This document shows, piece by piece, positions 5,694 through 6,666 of a stretch of DNA of 6,666 nucleotides. Numbering within the stretch: the first letter of the stretch is position 1; each line of letters starts with the position of its first letter. The stretch is from Pseudomonadota bacterium. GTDB lineage: Bacteria > Pseudomonadota > Alphaproteobacteria > Acetobacterales > Acetobacteraceae. The stretch is taken from the NCBI GenBank assembly GCA_021807975.1, contig JAKBCJ010000269.1:1-6666 (forward strand). Reading direction: 5' to 3'. The notes beneath the pieces were generated by a model. That model saw only the letters and a list, made by a program, of their open reading frames with translations, did no database searches and was not told where the DNA came from. A program made the position numbers and the translations under genes.

Positions 5694-6104
5694 TTAGTAA
5701 CCATATTGTTGCGGTGGCGGGTAGTAGGCTGGCGGTGGCGGGTAATACGCCGGTGAAGCGGGATATGGTGTGGCCGGCGCGCCATAATAGACCGGCGGCG
5801 GTGCCTGAAAAGCCGGCGCAACAGCGCCGATCGCGCCGCCAACGGCGCCTAACCCAAGACCGAGCAAGACGCCCCCAACGCCGTCGCCACCGTCGCCACC
5901 GTCGCCGCCCTGGCCATCGTAGCCTTGCTGGAAATCGCCACGGTTATAGCCGCCCCGGTTAAATCCACCGCGGTTATCGCCGCCGCGGTTGCCTGGATGG
6001 AAGTCCTGTCTTTGCTGGTCGTACCCTGGCTGTGCAGGCGCCGGGGTGGCAAGCGGTAATGCCAGGGTGGCGGCAAGCGTCAGAGCGGCAATGGAACGCA
6101 ACAT
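5694..6104 (-). CDS. Exported Gly/Tyr/Pro-rich protein with a glycine-zipper segment
   Basis: 136 residues from an ATG at 6104 with an AAGGAG site seven bases upstream. A Sec signal (LRSIAALTLAATLALPLATPAPAQ) is cut near residue 24. The mature protein has four low-complexity parts: a Gln/Asp-rich start; NRGG-type repeats (39-57, NRGGDNRGGFNRGGYNRGD); GDGG repeats (66-75); a glycine-zipper-like stretch (GVGGVLLGLGLGAVGGAIGAV, 75-95) that could enter or line a membrane; and a Tyr/Pro tail with two AYYPPP units (119-131). Similar short exported proteins with a Gly-zipper and YPPP tail occur in alphaproteobacteria without known function. No cysteine, so not a lipoprotein. It precedes the LTXXQ gene by 57 bases on the same strand, suggesting a joint envelope role. 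Function unknown. Confidence 0.78.
   Translation of the reverse strand: MLRSIAALTLAATLALPLATPAPAQPGYDQQRQDFHPGNRGGDNRGGFNRGGYNRGDFQQGYDGQGGDGGDGGDGVGGVLLGLGLGAVGGAIGAVAPAFQAPPPVYYGAPATPYPASPAYYPPPPAYYPPPQQYGY
5711..5752. repeat. Two-copy 21-bp tandem repeat in coding sequence
   Basis: Units 5711-5731 and 5732-5752 share 18 of 21 bases and encode the repeated AYYPPP tail of the exported Gly/Tyr/Pro-rich protein. The unit is a multiple of three, so copy-number change would keep the frame. Confidence 0.75.
5881..5907. repeat. Three-copy 9-bp tandem repeat in coding sequence
   Basis: CCGTCGCCA twice, then CCGTCGCCG, encoding the GDG repeats of the same exported protein. Nearly identical at the DNA level, so slippage is possible without frameshift. 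Confidence 0.75.
5934..5990. repeat. NRGG-coding imperfect repeats
   Basis: Four related units of about 15 bases encoding NRGGD, NRGGF, NRGGY and NRGD in the exported protein. The DNA copies differ more than the protein copies, mainly at third positions. Confidence 0.6.
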
Positions 6105-6111
6105 GTTTCGT

Positions 6112-6117
6112 CTCCTT
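6112..6117 (-). promoter_or_regulatory. Ribosome binding site of the Gly/Tyr/Pro-rich protein gene
   Basis: AAGGAG on the minus strand, seven bases before the ATG at 6104; one of the strongest sites in the window. Confidence 0.7.
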
Positions 6118-6333
6118 CAGCGCGGCGTGTCCCGGGGAGGTTTCCGTTCGCCATGTCTCACGAACACCGTCCGGCTTCCTTGTCTGGCCGCGCGATTCAC
6201 CGTTCGGCGAGTCCGCCTGCGCGAGCGAGAAGCTAATCCGGAACTGGATCAAAATTATGGCGCCCGTTCACCGTTGCTGACCGCACACCTTTGCACCGAG
6301 CGGTGCGTTGCTGCCTTCGTTCGGCCGGCGATG

Positions 6334-6666
6334 CTATCGCACGGAACCGGGTTGGCTGGCCAGTATCTCGCGGATATCGTCTAAATGTTCACGCCCCCAG
6401 TATATGCCGCCGTCCACGACGAATGTCGGCACCCCGAACACCCCATCCGCCTCGGCGGATCGGGCGATCGTCCCGACTTTGGCCTGCAAGCTGTCCGCCG
6501 CGGCCGGGAACCCCGCGGGCGCCCCGGATTCAGCCAGGACCGCGGTCAGCGCTTCCACGCTTTCGATATCCAGATCCCGCTTCCAGAACCGTTCGAACAC
6601 GGAATCGTGATAGCGCCGGAACACGGGGTCGCCTGCCTGTTGCGCGAACAGCATCCCTGCTGCGGC
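6334..6666 (-). CDS. 2-hydroxychromene-2-carboxylate isomerase / DsbA-family protein, C-terminal part (cut by right edge)
   Basis: The last 110 residues of a DsbA-like, kappa-GST-fold protein. The ending is the family signature: GVFGVPTFVVDGGIYWGREHLDDIREIL, with the cis-proline Val-Pro-Thr that faces the active site in thioredoxin folds and the WGREHLDDI helix typical of 2-hydroxychromene-2-carboxylate isomerases. Before it lies the inserted helical domain (FRRYHDSVFERFWKRDLDIESVEALTAVL and a Gly-Phe-Pro-containing helix). Full-length members are about 200 residues, so the N-terminal strand and active-site Ser or Cys lie beyond the window. An internal ATG at 6654 is not the start, since the frame continues to the edge and the family needs the upstream part. 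These isomerases use glutathione in aromatic breakdown, but many annotated members have unknown substrates. Confidence 0.9.
   Translation of the reverse strand, partial: AAAGMLFAQQAGDPVFRRYHDSVFERFWKRDLDIESVEALTAVLAESGAPAGFPAAADSLQAKVGTIARSAEADGVFGVPTFVVDGGIYWGREHLDDIREILASQPGSVR

Noticed and set aside
5881..5990. Repeats as a possible CRISPR array
   Set aside because: Units are 9-15 bp without spacers and encode in-frame Gly-rich repeats of an exported protein.
6293..6306. GCACCGAGCGGTGC palindrome as a terminator for the isomerase gene
   Set aside because: The stem is only 5-6 bp with a tiny loop, and no T-run follows on the minus strand; chance is likely.
6308..6610. Plus-strand frame of 100 codons opposite the isomerase gene
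   Set aside because: Antisense to the clear isomerase signature; Ser/Ala-rich shadow.

Overview
The window is GC-rich, codes on both strands, and uses good Shine-Dalgarno sites with a non-ATG start at least once. Gene content (a Tat-exported DsrE-like protein beside a ModA-like binding protein, a TauE/SafE permease, LTXXQ and Gly/Tyr/Pro-rich exported proteins, and GST-superfamily enzymes) suggests an alphaproteobacterium, most likely an Acetobacteraceae member. That placement is an inference from protein style, not from a marker gene.

Layout, left to right. (1) Positions 1-354, minus: the N-terminal part of a cytosolic glutathione S-transferase running off the left edge. (2) 451-476: a clean intrinsic terminator for the next gene. 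(3) 499-732, minus: a small exported protein of 77 residues. (4) 733-1175: about 440 bases with no convincing gene, holding one short perfect palindrome. (5) 1176-3755, plus: a three-gene, probably co-transcribed unit of a TauE/SafE membrane permease, a Tat-exported DsrE-like protein starting at TTG, and a Sec-exported ModA-like solute-binding protein that overlaps the previous gene by ATGA. (6) 3799-5038, plus: decayed DNA. It opens with a twice-frameshifted relic of a family I recognise by its N-terminal motif and continues with coding-looking fragments I cannot name and a possible 75-residue ORF. (7) 5064-5096: a strong hairpin between converging units. (8) 6104-5121, minus: two exported proteins in tandem, one Gly/Tyr/Pro-rich with a glycine-zipper segment and one LTXXQ (Spy/CpxP-like). 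(9) 6334-6666, minus: the C-terminal part of a 2-hydroxychromene-2-carboxylate isomerase/DsbA-like (kappa-GST fold) protein running off the right edge.

The most interesting part is the permease/DsrE/binding-protein unit. Each family on its own points to sulfur compounds or oxyanions, and two of the three products act outside the cytoplasm. No ABC permease or ATPase for the binding protein lies in the window. A periplasmic sulfur- or oxyanion-handling system that hands ligand to, or receives it from, the TauE-type permease is a reasonable but untested idea. The rest looks like ordinary chromosome with a patch of gene decay.
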